From Croceibacterium_B sp963783195 (GTDB lineage: Bacteria > Pseudomonadota > Alphaproteobacteria > Sphingomonadales > Sphingomonadaceae), in the NCBI GenBank assembly GCA_963783195.1, contig CAWAMV010000004.1, positions 1,488,001 through 1,552,000 of the forward strand: a DNA stretch of 64,000 nucleotides, written 5' to 3'. The stretch's first letter is position 1. Each line of letters starts with the position of its first letter. The position numbers and the translations under genes are program-made. Below, piece by piece: positions 48,881-57,684 of this stretch. The notes beneath the pieces were generated by a model. That model had not been told where the DNA came from, searched no databases, and was given only the letters and a program-made list of their open reading frames with translations.

Positions 48881-49413
48881 TGAGCCGCATCGGCAAGAGG
48901 CCGGTGGCGATCCCCAGCGGCGTCACCGCGCAGATCGAAGGCGACACTCTCTCGGTCAAGGGTCCGAAGGGCACCCTGACCATGGGGTTGAGCGATCTGA
49001 TCGACTACAAGGTCGACGACGGCGAGATCAGTATCGAGCCGGCGAACAATTCGCGCGCTGCGCGCAATCATTGGGGCATGCAGCGCACCTTGGTGTCGAA
49101 CCTCGTCGAGGGCGTCACCCAGGGCTTCAGCAAGATCCTCGACATCAAGGGCGTCGGCTACCGCGCATCGTCGCAGGGCAAGACCCTGAAGCTGCAGCTC
49201 GGCTACAGCCACGACGTCGATCTCGCCGTGCCGGAAGGCCTCGAGGTGAAGACCCCGGACCAGACCACGGTGGAGGTGTCGGGCATCGACAAGCAGGCCG
49301 TTGGCCAGTTCGCCGCCGAAGTCCGCCGCTGGCGCAAGCCGGAGCCTTACAAGGGCAAGGGCATCGCCTATCGGGGCGAGTACATCTTCCGCAAGGAAGG
49401 GAAGAAGAAGTAA
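48880..49413 (+). CDS. rplF: 50S ribosomal protein L6
   Basis: This 177-residue protein (MSRIGKRPVAIPSGVTAQIE; GKGIAYRGEYIFRKEGKKK) lies near the factor-binding site. Confidence 0.97.
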   Translation: MSRIGKRPVAIPSGVTAQIEGDTLSVKGPKGTLTMGLSDLIDYKVDDGEISIEPANNSRAARNHWGMQRTLVSNLVEGVTQGFSKILDIKGVGYRASSQGKTLKLQLGYSHDVDLAVPEGLEVKTPDQTTVEVSGIDKQAVGQFAAEVRRWRKPEPYKGKGIAYRGEYIFRKEGKKK

Positions 49414-49414
49414 G

Positions 49415-49759
49415 ATGGCCAAGCTTTCTCTTTTCGAACGTCGCCGCCGCCGTGTGCGGACCGCGCTCAAGAGCCGCGCCGGCGGCAAGCCGCGTCTGTC
49501 GGTGCACCGCACCGGCCAGCACATCTACGCGCAGATCATCGATGACAAGGACGGCCGGACCGTCGCCTCGGCGAACACGCTCGGCGGCAAGTCTTCGGGT
49601 GCCAACGTCGAAGCTGCAACCCAGGTGGGCAAGGACATCGCCGCGGCGGCCAAGAAGGCCGGCGTCACCACCGTCGTGTTCGATCGCGGCGGGTACCTGT
49701 TCCATGGCCGCGTGAAGGCGCTGGCCGATGCCGCCCGCGAAGGCGGGCTGGAGTTCTGA
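49415..49759 (+). CDS. rplR: 50S ribosomal protein L18
   Basis: This 114-residue 5S-rRNA-binding protein ends VKALADAAREGGLEF. Its TGA overlaps the rpsE ATG by one base. Confidence 0.97.
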   Translation: MAKLSLFERRRRRVRTALKSRAGGKPRLSVHRTGQHIYAQIIDDKDGRTVASANTLGGKSSGANVEAATQVGKDIAAAAKKAGVTTVVFDRGGYLFHGRVKALADAAREGGLEF

Positions 49760-50556
49760 TGATGGCTGACGAAACCAAGAACGAAGAGACCCCGGTGGTC
49801 GACAACGCGGGTTCGACGCCGACCCCGTCGATGGCGCCGACCGAGGCGTTCGAGACCCAGTCGGCGGAATCCGGCGAACCCACACAGCCACGTGGTCGTA
49901 ACGACCGTGGCGGTGGTGGCGATCGCGGTGGCCGTGGTGGTCGCGGTGGCGGCGATCGTGGCGGCCGCGGTGGCCGTGGACGCGATGACCGCCGTGGCCG
50001 TGGTGGCGACGACGATGGTGGCGAGGAGCTGATTGAAAAGCTCGTCCACATCAACCGCGTGTCGAAGACCGTGAAGGGCGGCAAGCGCTTCGGTTTCGCC
50101 GCGCTGGTCGTGGTCGGCGATGGCAAGGGCCGCGTCGGCTTCGGCCATGGCAAGGCCCGCGAAGTGCCGGAAGCCATTAACAAGGCAACCGCTGCTGCCA
50201 AGAAGAAGATGATCCGCGTTCCGCTTAAGGAAGGCCGCACGCTTCACCATGACGGCAAGGGTCGCTTCGGCGCGGGCAAGGTCAACGTTCGCACCGCTCC
50301 GGCCGGTACCGGCATCATCGCCGGCGGCCCGATGCGCGCCGTGTTCGAGAGCCTGGGTGTCCACGACGTGGTGACCAAGTCGATCGGCACGTCGAACCCC
50401 TACAACATGATCCGCGCCACCTTCGATGCGCTGACCGAGCAGACTTCGCCGAAGTCGGTCGCCCAGCGTCGCGGCAAGAAGGTCGCCGACCTGCTTGGTC
50501 GTGGTGGTGCTAACGCGGTTGAGGCGGAAGCCGACGCCGCCGCGATCGCGGAGTAA
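49759..50556 (+). CDS. rpsE: 30S ribosomal protein S5 with RGG-rich N-terminal extension
   Basis: At 265 residues this is nearly 100 longer than E. coli S5. Residues 1-43 are acidic and Ser/Thr/Pro-rich; residues 45-83 are almost entirely Arg, Gly and Asp in RGG repeats (RGGRGGRGGGDRGGRGGRGR). The normal S5 core starts at EELIEKLVHINRVSKTVKGG, with the KGGKRFGFAALVVVG loop near the spectinomycin site. The gene ends in rpmD proximity. Confidence 0.97.
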   Translation: MMADETKNEETPVVDNAGSTPTPSMAPTEAFETQSAESGEPTQPRGRNDRGGGGDRGGRGGRGGGDRGGRGGRGRDDRRGRGGDDDGGEELIEKLVHINRVSKTVKGGKRFGFAALVVVGDGKGRVGFGHGKAREVPEAINKATAAAKKKMIRVPLKEGRTLHHDGKGRFGAGKVNVRTAPAGTGIIAGGPMRAVFESLGVHDVVTKSIGTSNPYNMIRATFDALTEQTSPKSVAQRRGKKVADLLGRGGANAVEAEADAAAIAE

Positions 50557-50561
50557 GCGAC

Positions 50562-50747
50562 ATGGCCAAGAAGAACACGATCAAGATCAAGCAGATCGGC
50601 AGCCCGATCCGCCGTCCGGAAAGCCAGAAGAAGACTCTGGTGGGGCTGGGCCTCGGCAAGATGCACCGCATCGTGGAGGTGGAAGACACCCCCGAAGTGC
50701 GCGGCGCCATCGCCAAGCTGCCGCACATGGTCGAAGTGGTCGACTGA
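50562..50747 (+). CDS. rpmD: 50S ribosomal protein L30
   Basis: This 61-residue protein (KIKQIGSPIRRPESQKKTL) is the last gene of the uninterrupted S10-spc block. A strong terminator follows at 50775, unlike the usual direct continuation into rplO. Confidence 0.96.
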   Translation: MAKKNTIKIKQIGSPIRRPESQKKTLVGLGLGKMHRIVEVEDTPEVRGAIAKLPHMVEVVD

Positions 50748-50774
50748 CCCTTCGCTCCAGTCGGAACAAGAGAA

Positions 50775-50802
50775 GCCCCGGTTTTACCGCCGGGGCTTTT
50801 TT
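50775..50802 (+). terminator. Rho-independent terminator after rpmD
   Basis: GCCCCGG, an 8-base loop and CCGGGGC are followed by six T. The coding end of the opposite-strand membrane glycosyltransferase (its TAA at 50784-50786) lies inside this hairpin. Confidence 0.85.
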
Positions 50803-52244
50803 GTTGCCCCCGCCCGGCAATCGCCGAAGACTTCGACCTGCCCGGCATAGTCAGGTCCAAGCCGCACTGAAGCCACCTCGTGGCAGTTTGCCCGCACATA
50901 AGTGTGGACCAATGCGGCCGTCTCGAGGTTGCTGACGTCCTTGCTCCGCAGCACCACGGCATCCGGATTCCGGCCCAGCACGCGCCGTACCTCTTCCCGG
51001 GTCGACAGATGGCTGACGTCCCGTTCGCTGGCCTCGTTGAGATGGTTGGGGAAGGCCAGCGGCGTAGGAAAGCGCTTGTCGGCGAGGGTGTAGAGCAAGG
51101 GAGGGCCATCAAATATCAGCAGCGGGCCCCTGCTGCCATGCTGCTTCACCGCGGATACGAGCTCGCGCATACCCTGCCTTGCAGCCACGGTCGGAGCAAA
51201 GTTGAAGAATGGGTAGGCGATCAAAGCCATTGTGGCGAGAAGCGCGAAGACGATCGGACCGGTTCGCCTCTGGCCGAGAAACCCGGTTGCGGCGATACAC
51301 AGGGGGACCAGCAGCGGCAGCGCGTAATGAAGATAGAACGCGGGAACCGAGAAGAACCCCGCCAACGCCGCGATCCCCCAGCCGCACAGGAAAACCCTCA
51401 TCGGCTTGGGCCAGTTCGCCAGGGCAACGAGAGCAACGGCGAGCAATGGACTGGCAATCGCCCCAAGGATGCCGAGCCTATGGAAGGCGCCCGACCCATC
51501 TGTGGCCTTGCGCAAGTTCGAGGTGACCATCGCGGTCCAGAATTCGTCACCGTAGCCGTTGACGAAATACCAGACGGCAATCGCGAGGGAGGGCAGCGCG
51601 CCGAGAAAGGCCCAACCTGCAATCCGCGCCGCCACGGGCCTGCCTATGCCGGCGCGCGAGCTGGCCAGCCACGCAGCGGCCAGGCCGAAATAGGCGGCCT
51701 CGAACACGGCCGTCGTCTTGATGGTCACGGCAATCCCGGCCAGGAGCATCGCCAGCTGGATCCGGCGCCGCCCCAACACTTCGCGACCGGCGCGAAATTC
51801 CCTCATCACCAGTACCCCTGCGAGAGCAACCGGCAGGTTGTAGAAGACCGCGCTTTGCCCGCCGTGACCGTTGAACAGGCAGATTGCGAGGAGGTAGGCG
51901 CACGATCCCAGCAGCGCGCCGAGCCTGCCGACAGTCCCAAACGTGCCTGCGTAAACGACCACCGCCGTCGCGAACGCAAAAAGCGTGGCCGCAAGCTGGT
52001 AGGCGAGGGGGGCTGCGGAGATCCTGGCGATCGCTGCAAAGAGCAGGAAGTGGCCTACGGGCTTGCGATCCCAGATGTCGACAAAGGGCACCCCCCCATG
52101 CCGCATCTCGACGCCGGCGGCGAAGTAGAATGCTTCGTCGACATAGAGATCAGGATGGCCGAACACGGACATCCGGGTCGCGAACGAGAGGATCAGCAGG
52201 ACAAATGCGGCGAGCGCGAAATCCCGCCGGTCTTTCGTCCACAT
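50784..52244 (-). CDS. GT39/ArnT-like polytopic glycosyltransferase
   Basis: This 486-residue membrane protein has about ten to twelve helices. The first large loop has HPDLYVDEAFYFAAGVEMRH with the acidic pair expected of GT-C enzymes, then FVDIWDRKPVGHFLLF, as in dolichyl-phosphate-mannose-type and ArnT-like transferases. The last 100 residues form a soluble C-terminal domain (DGPPLLYTLADKRFPTPLAF). The acceptor is unknown. It follows the DUF885 lipoprotein gene by 25 bases and is probably co-transcribed, against the ribosomal genes. Confidence 0.78.
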   Translation of the reverse strand: MWTKDRRDFALAAFVLLILSFATRMSVFGHPDLYVDEAFYFAAGVEMRHGGVPFVDIWDRKPVGHFLLFAAIARISAAPLAYQLAATLFAFATAVVVYAGTFGTVGRLGALLGSCAYLLAICLFNGHGGQSAVFYNLPVALAGVLVMREFRAGREVLGRRRIQLAMLLAGIAVTIKTTAVFEAAYFGLAAAWLASSRAGIGRPVAARIAGWAFLGALPSLAIAVWYFVNGYGDEFWTAMVTSNLRKATDGSGAFHRLGILGAIASPLLAVALVALANWPKPMRVFLCGWGIAALAGFFSVPAFYLHYALPLLVPLCIAATGFLGQRRTGPIVFALLATMALIAYPFFNFAPTVAARQGMRELVSAVKQHGSRGPLLIFDGPPLLYTLADKRFPTPLAFPNHLNEASERDVSHLSTREEVRRVLGRNPDAVVLRSKDVSNLETAALVHTYVRANCHEVASVRLGPDYAGQVEVFGDCRAGATKKPRR

Positions 52245-52269
52245 GGTCGCCGCCCTTTCCTGGCTTTCG

Positions 52270-53988
52270 TCAGAACTTAGCGTGCGGCTCTGCTTCGTCC
52301 ATCATCGCCTGGCGAATCAGCGGAATGGGAGCGCCACCGTAGGACAGAAAGGCGTCGTGGAACGCCTTCCACGCGCTTCGGCCTCCGCGCGTCGCGGTCC
52401 AGTCGTCGCGCAGGCGCATGATCTGCAGCTTGCCCAGCGTATAGTTGAGATAGCGCGGGTCGTATGTCCCGCGGGCGGCCTGCTGGCGCGCGGTGCCTTC
52501 GTCCTGAAAGCATTCGTCCCGGAACAGGTCGCGGCTCTGCGCTACCGTCCAGCCCTGGGTGTGCAAGCCGATTGCGGAGAGATAGCGACAGTTGCGCAGC
52601 AGCGCCTTGGCAAGCTGCCCGATATGAACTTCGGGATCGCCTTCACCCAGGCCCGAATCCCACATCATCTCCTCGGTGTAGTGTCCCCAGCCTTCGGCCA
52701 GCCCATATGACACGAACACCCGCGGGAAGAGCCGCTCCGAGCGGTTGGAGTGGAGGAACTGCAGGAAATGCCCGGGCCACACCTCGTGGACCGAGGTGAA
52801 CAGCAGTTCGTTCTCGCCGGGGACGAAGGCATTCTGGGTCGCCCCGTCCCAAGAGGGGTCTGGCGGGCTGATGTAATAGGTCGCGGGCAGGCCCTTTTCG
52901 TACGGACCGGGGATGGAGATGTAGGCTGAATTCTGCCGGTTGTAGGGTGGCGATTCCTCGACGCGGGCCAGCTCTGGCCCGGGGATGGTCACGAGATTCT
53001 TTGAAACCAGAAACTCACGCAGTACCGGCAGCTGCTTGCGTGCGCCGGCCACTGGTCCGCCCGCCGCCTTGCGAGCCTCCATCTTCTCCATGCAGGCGCC
53101 AATCGCGAGACCCGGCGCGAATTCGTCGCAAGCGGCGCGCAGGGCCTTCTGGTTGCGGGCAAGGTCGGCGCGCCCGATCCGCTCCAGTTCCGCAAGTGGC
53201 GTGTCCACGCCCTCACCGGCGTCGATCATGCGGGCGAATTTCTCGGCCCCCAGCGCGAACCCGTCGGCTCGAGAGCCCGCAGCGGCGAGATGATCGGACA
53301 GGGTTTTGAGCGACTGGGCGGCGGCATCGGTCACCGCCGCCAGCTGCGCTTGCTGGGCAGCGCTGCCGATGCCCGCGAATGCCGTGCGGGCGTCCGTCAG
53401 CATGTACTCGGCCATGCCCCCGAAGCCTGCGGTAGCGACCTTGAGGAAGGTCTCCGGCAATGGTGTCCTCAGGTTGGCCTCGATCTGCGGCACGAGCGCG
53501 GGAATTTTTCTCGTGTGTGCGATGAAAGCGTCGAGCCGGGTCGCCGGGGGTGCATAAGGTCGCGTGACATAGACGGAGGGATCGATCAGGCCCACGTAAT
53601 ACGCCGGGTTGAGGTGCGGCCGGTCCTCTTCGGTCAGCTGAAACAGCTCGTCGCGGGCGACAAGGACCATCTGGTCGCGTTCGATGCGCTCGACCGGGTC
53701 GAGCTCGCCCAGCGCGTTGGCGCGGGCGATGGCATCGCGCAGAAATGCTACCCGGGCGGCGAAGCCTGCCGGGCTGATGTCGGGCAACTGGCCGTCGAAC
53801 TCGTGGCGCCCCTGGTACACGGCGTAGGTGGGGAAGTGGCGGAAATAGTCCTCGATGAACGAATCGCGCAGGCCGGACCATCCGCTCGGAACTGGGGCTT
53901 CGGCCGCATCTGCGGTGGATGTGCCGGGAACGGTGGTGCAGCCCGCGAGGGCGATTGCCAGGAGGCTGGCGGCAAGGAGGGGGCGCAT
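52270..53988 (-). CDS. DUF885 family lipoprotein (second copy)
   Basis: This 572-residue lipoprotein has a signal and lipobox (LAIALAGC, Cys17). HEVWPGHFLQ and GLAEGWGHYTEEMM form the zinc-site pattern of DUF885, presumed peptidases. Its closest relation in the window is the exported DUF885 protein at 6864-8648, which has no lipobox. It lies inside the ribosomal cluster on the opposite strand. Confidence 0.85.
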   Translation of the reverse strand: MRPLLAASLLAIALAGCTTVPGTSTADAAEAPVPSGWSGLRDSFIEDYFRHFPTYAVYQGRHEFDGQLPDISPAGFAARVAFLRDAIARANALGELDPVERIERDQMVLVARDELFQLTEEDRPHLNPAYYVGLIDPSVYVTRPYAPPATRLDAFIAHTRKIPALVPQIEANLRTPLPETFLKVATAGFGGMAEYMLTDARTAFAGIGSAAQQAQLAAVTDAAAQSLKTLSDHLAAAGSRADGFALGAEKFARMIDAGEGVDTPLAELERIGRADLARNQKALRAACDEFAPGLAIGACMEKMEARKAAGGPVAGARKQLPVLREFLVSKNLVTIPGPELARVEESPPYNRQNSAYISIPGPYEKGLPATYYISPPDPSWDGATQNAFVPGENELLFTSVHEVWPGHFLQFLHSNRSERLFPRVFVSYGLAEGWGHYTEEMMWDSGLGEGDPEVHIGQLAKALLRNCRYLSAIGLHTQGWTVAQSRDLFRDECFQDEGTARQQAARGTYDPRYLNYTLGKLQIMRLRDDWTATRGGRSAWKAFHDAFLSYGGAPIPLIRQAMMDEAEPHAKF

Positions 53989-54059
53989 CTAGGTCTCGCT
54001 TCGATCAACAGTCGCCGGCCTAGCCATTCGGGCGGAGCATGGCAAAGGCGTCTGTCGAC

Positions 54060-54088
54060 TTGCCAAGGCACTGGGGGGCGGCTAAGGG
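54060..54088 (+). promoter_or_regulatory. possible promoter for rplO-secY-adk
   Basis: TTGCCA and TAAGGG are separated by 17 bases, about 70 bases before rplO. A separate promoter is required because the upstream ribosomal transcript is terminated after rpmD; the -10 match is weak. Confidence 0.35.
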
Positions 54089-54155
54089 CGCGCCTTTCAT
54101 CGGCCGGACTCCCGGCTATTCCCTCAGCGCGACCAAAGCGAAAGCGAGTGCTCAC

Positions 54156-54683
54156 ATGAAACTCAATGACATCCGTGACAACGAAGGCGCCCGTCATCGC
54201 CGCATGCGCGTCGGGCGCGGCATCGGCTCGGGCAAGGGCAAGACCGGTGGCCGTGGCCAGAAGGGCCAGAAGAGCCGTTCGGGCGTGGCCGTCAAGGGCT
54301 TCGAAGGCGGCCAGATGCCGCTTCACATGCGTCTTCCGAAGCGCGGCTTCAACAATCCGTTCGCCAAGGACTATGCCGAAGTCAACCTGGGCATGATCCA
54401 GAAGTTCATCGACGCCAAGAAGCTCGATGCCAAGGGCGTGCTCGACCATGAAGCGCTCAAGGCGGCGGGTCTTGCCCGTGGTGGCAAGGACGGCGTGCGC
54501 TTGCTCGGCAAGGGCGATCTCACTTCCAAGGTAAGCTTCAAGGTTGCCGGCGCGAGCAAGGGCGCCATCGAGGCGGTCGAGAAGGCCGGCGGCAAGGTTG
54601 AGGTCATCGAGGCCGGCAAGCCGGAGGCCGAGAAGAAGGCCGAGCGTGCTGCGGCGAACAAGGCCGCCAAGGCAGCCAAGTAA
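54156..54683 (+). CDS. rplO: 50S ribosomal protein L15
   Basis: This 175-residue protein (KLNDIRDNEGARHRRMRVGR, GGQMPLHMRLPKRGF) carries an Ala/Lys-rich tail beyond the E. coli length. It is separated from rpmD by 3.4 kb with two opposite-strand genes. Confidence 0.97.
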   Translation: MKLNDIRDNEGARHRRMRVGRGIGSGKGKTGGRGQKGQKSRSGVAVKGFEGGQMPLHMRLPKRGFNNPFAKDYAEVNLGMIQKFIDAKKLDAKGVLDHEALKAAGLARGGKDGVRLLGKGDLTSKVSFKVAGASKGAIEAVEKAGGKVEVIEAGKPEAEKKAERAAANKAAKAAK

Positions 54684-54700
54684 TCGGGACAAGGGGAGCA

Positions 54701-54722
54701 GGCGGGGTTCCATGACCCCGCC
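54701..54722 (+). repeat. hairpin between rplO and secY
   Basis: GGCGGGG, an 8-base loop and CCCCGCC, without U-tract; it could pause or partially attenuate transcription into secY. Confidence 0.4.
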
Positions 54723-54796
54723 CGCATCCTATATGGGCCTTTCTGAAGGGCCCGGCCGGGCATGACCGGCGGCCAGATCAAGGCATTTGCACGACA

Positions 54797-56161
54797 ATGG
54801 CTTCACGCGCCGACAATATCGCCAGCAATCTCAGCCTCGCCGGTTTCGGCAAGGCGACGGAGCTCAAGCAGCGCATCTGGTTCACCATTGGTGCGCTGGT
54901 GGTGTTTCGCTTCCTCAGCTTCGTTCCCCTTCCGGGGGTCAACCCGCTGATCCTCGAGGATCTCTACGCCCAGACGCGTGGCGGCATCCTCGACCTGTTC
55001 AACACCTTCTCGGGCGGCTCGCTCGAACGCATGAGCCTCATCGCGCTCGGTGTGATGCCGTACATCACCGCCTCGATTGTGGTGCAGCTTGCAGCGGCGC
55101 TCCATCCGGCGCTGATGGCGTTGAAGAAGGAAGGCGAGGCAGGGCGCAAGAAGCTCAACCAGTACACGCGGTACGGCACCGTTCTGCTCTGCGCGGTGCA
55201 GGGCTGGTTTCTTGCTTCGGGGCTCGAGGCCTACGCGGCCTCCAGCGGCCTCCAGGCAGTCGTCAATCCGGGCATCCTGTTCAAGGTCACCGCCGTCATA
55301 AACCTCATCGGCGGCACCATGTTCCTCCTCTGGCTGGGCGAGCAGATCACCAGTCGCGGGATCGGTAACGGTGTCTCGCTGATCATCATGGCGGGCATCG
55401 TCAGCCGCTTTCCGACCTTCGCGGCGAACCTGTTCGAAGGGGGGCGCACCGGATCCATCAGCGCTTTCACGATCATCGCGCTCATCCTGATGATCGTCGG
55501 GCTCGTGCTGTTCATCTGCTTCATGGAGCGCGCTCAGCGCCGCCTGCTGATCCAGTACCCCAAGCGTGCCAGCGCCAAGGGCATGATGCAGGCCGACCGC
55601 AGCCATCTTCCGCTCAAGCTCAATACCGCTGGCGTCATTCCGCCGATCTTCGCCAGCTCGCTGCTCCTGCTGCCGTTGACGATCACCCAGTTCGCCGGCA
55701 GTTCGATGAACACCGACAGCGCCGTCTACGGCGTGATCCAGACGCTGAACCAGTATCTCGCGCACGGCCAGCCGTTGTATCTGGCTCTCTATGCCGCGGG
55801 CATCATCTTCTTCTGCTTCTTCTACACCTCGGTTGTGTTCAACCCGGAGGAGACGGCGGAGAACCTGAAGAAGAACGGCGGGTTCATCCCGGGCATTCGT
55901 CCGGGCAAGAACACCGAGAAGTATCTCGATTACGTTCTCGACCGCATCACGGTCATCGGTGCGCTGTACCTGACGCTGGTCTGCGTCCTGCCGGAATACA
56001 TGGTTGCCCAGACGGGGATCCAGCTGTTCCTTGGCGGCACCAGCCTCCTGATCGTGTGCAATGTTACCGTCGACACGATCAGCCAGATTCAGTCGCACCT
56101 GCTGGCACACCAGTATGGCGACCTTATCAAGAAGGCGAAACTGAAGGGCCGCCTGCGCTAA
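54797..56161 (+). CDS. secY: preprotein translocase subunit SecY
   Basis: This 454-residue channel subunit has ten transmembrane helices, with the plug region near FNTFSGGSLERMSLIALGVM, GNGVSLIIMAGIV in the middle and FNPEETAENLKKNGGFIPGI in the cytoplasmic loop. The open frame begins at the ATG encoding MASRADNIASNLSLAGFGKA. Confidence 0.98.
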   Translation: MASRADNIASNLSLAGFGKATELKQRIWFTIGALVVFRFLSFVPLPGVNPLILEDLYAQTRGGILDLFNTFSGGSLERMSLIALGVMPYITASIVVQLAAALHPALMALKKEGEAGRKKLNQYTRYGTVLLCAVQGWFLASGLEAYAASSGLQAVVNPGILFKVTAVINLIGGTMFLLWLGEQITSRGIGNGVSLIIMAGIVSRFPTFAANLFEGGRTGSISAFTIIALILMIVGLVLFICFMERAQRRLLIQYPKRASAKGMMQADRSHLPLKLNTAGVIPPIFASSLLLLPLTITQFAGSSMNTDSAVYGVIQTLNQYLAHGQPLYLALYAAGIIFFCFFYTSVVFNPEETAENLKKNGGFIPGIRPGKNTEKYLDYVLDRITVIGALYLTLVCVLPEYMVAQTGIQLFLGGTSLLIVCNVTVDTISQIQSHLLAHQYGDLIKKAKLKGRLR

Positions 56162-56222
56162 CGCAGGTCAGGCTGCAGGATCGCCTGCAGTGAAGCGCGA
56201 TTTCCGGGAGGGGCAGGGCGCG

Positions 56223-56871
56223 ATGAACATCATTCTTCTCGGGCCGCCGGGGGCGGGCAAGGGGACGCAGGCGTCGCGCCTGGTAGAACACCATGGCATG
56301 CGCCAGCTGTCGACTGGCGACATGCTCCGCGCCGCCGTCAAGGCGCAGACACCTGTCGGCGTCGAGGCCAAGGCCGTCATGGAACGCGGAGAGCTCGTCA
56401 GCGACGAGATCGTCAGCAAGCTAATCGATGCCGAACTGACTGCGATGGGCCCGGAAGTCGGAGCCATTTTCGACGGCTATCCGCGCACGGGCGCCGCAGG
56501 CGGAAATGCTCGATGGATTACTGGGCCAGCACGGCCGCAAGCTCGACCACGTTATCGAACTCGAGGTGGACGAGGACGCGCTTGTCGAACGCATCACCGG
56601 GCGTTTCACCTGCGCCACCTGCGGCGAGGGCTATCACGACCTCTACAAGCAGCCGGCAGTGCCCGGCGTGTGCGACAGATGCGGCGGCACCGAGTTCAAG
56701 CGCCGGCCCGACGACAACGAAGAGACCGTGCGCACGCGGATGGCCGAGTATCGTGCCAAGACGGCGCCGATCCTGCCAATCTACGAGGCGCGCGGAATAG
56801 TGAGCCGCGTCGACGGCATGGCCGATATCGACGAGGTGACGACCGCGATCGAAGCGGTGCTGGCTCAGTGA
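56223..56871 (+). CDS. adk: adenylate kinase, frame broken by one base in this sequence
   Basis: Adk interconverts AMP, ADP and ATP. The N-terminal half has NIILLGPPGAGKGTQASRL and STGDMLRAAV, and stops making sense after FDGYPRTGA. The expected continuation AQAEMLDGLLGQHGRKLD, with a zinc-finger lid (CATC and CDRC), lies one frame away and ends at the TGA at 56869. Deleting one C at 56494-56495 restores a 215-residue protein of normal length. Because adk is essential, a sequence error is the likeliest explanation. The CDS is given as the corrected span. Confidence 0.85.
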
Positions 56872-57392
56872 CGAGGCTGCTGCGGAGCGCCGCTCTTGCA
56901 GCAGCGCTCGTGGCCGCCTCTGCGTCGCCTCTCTCAGCGGAGGTCGTGCGCGTCTCCGATGGCGGTTTCGCAGTCTCCGGATCCGAAACTCTATCGCTCC
57001 CTCCCGATCAGGCTTGGCAGCGGCTCGTCCGCCCGGCCGAGTGGTGGAACGCGGATCACAGTTGGTCGGGCGACGCGGGTAATCTTTCGCTCGATCCGCG
57101 AGCCGGCGGCTGCTTCTGCGAGGCGCTGGCCGACGGCGGATCGGTCGAGCACATGCGGATCGTCAATGCAGCGCCGGGCAAGATGTTACGCATGTCTGGC
57201 GGGCTCGGACCCCTTCAGGGAGAAAGCCTTACCGGTCTCCTCACCGTCACACTCGAGGCTGCGGGCGAGGGCACGAAGCTGACCTGGACTTACAAGGTGG
57301 CGGGCGTATCGGACATCCCCTTCGCGGGTCTTGCTCCTGCGGTTGATGGCGTCGTGCAAGAGCAATTCGGCCGGCTTTCCGCTGCGAATTGA
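56868..57392 (+). CDS. exported SRPBCC-fold protein
   Basis: This 174-residue protein has a signal peptide (AALAAALVAASASPLSAE) and a START/SRPBCC-like ligand-binding domain (LPPDQAWQRLVRPAEWWNAD, GGCFCEALADGGSVEHMRIV, GTKLTWTYKVAG). The GTG start overlaps the adk stop (GTGA), so it is translationally coupled with adk. Such proteins bind hydrophobic ligands; nothing more can be said. Confidence 0.75.
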   Translation: MTRLLRSAALAAALVAASASPLSAEVVRVSDGGFAVSGSETLSLPPDQAWQRLVRPAEWWNADHSWSGDAGNLSLDPRAGGCFCEALADGGSVEHMRIVNAAPGKMLRMSGGLGPLQGESLTGLLTVTLEAAGEGTKLTWTYKVAGVSDIPFAGLAPAVDGVVQEQFGRLSAAN

Positions 57393-57401
57393 CGGCAGCT
57401 T

Positions 57402-57430
57402 TTGACCCCAGCCCAAGTTAACGCTATAGG
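57402..57430 (+). promoter_or_regulatory. promoter of the rpsM-rpsK-rpoA-rplQ operon
   Basis: TTGACC and TATAGG separated by 17 bases, starting 10 bases after the SRPBCC stop. It leaves a leader of about 250 bases before rpsM, long enough for autoregulation. The -10 is identical to that of the S10 promoter. Confidence 0.6.
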
Positions 57431-57684
57431 CTGTTTCAATGATCGCGCCGGTTCGCGATCATGGCCGGGGCAAGGCAAACGACCTTGCGCCCGGTTTACC
57501 CTGTTGACGGGGCTTGCGAATCCAACTAAGCGCCCCACATTCGAGAAATCGGGATCAGTCCGGCAGGCGGCGGCCTCGCGCTTGCCATCCGGGCCTTTTG
57601 CCGTCCGGCTGCCGGTTTCTCGATGAAACGGCGATGAGATAGGGGCGCTTTTAAGGCGGTTCCCTGTGGAGCATGGAGAATTAA

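Noticed and set aside
49900..50015. Short-period repeats resembling a CRISPR or microsatellite
   Set aside because: They are in frame with rpsE and encode RGG repeats; there are no spacers.
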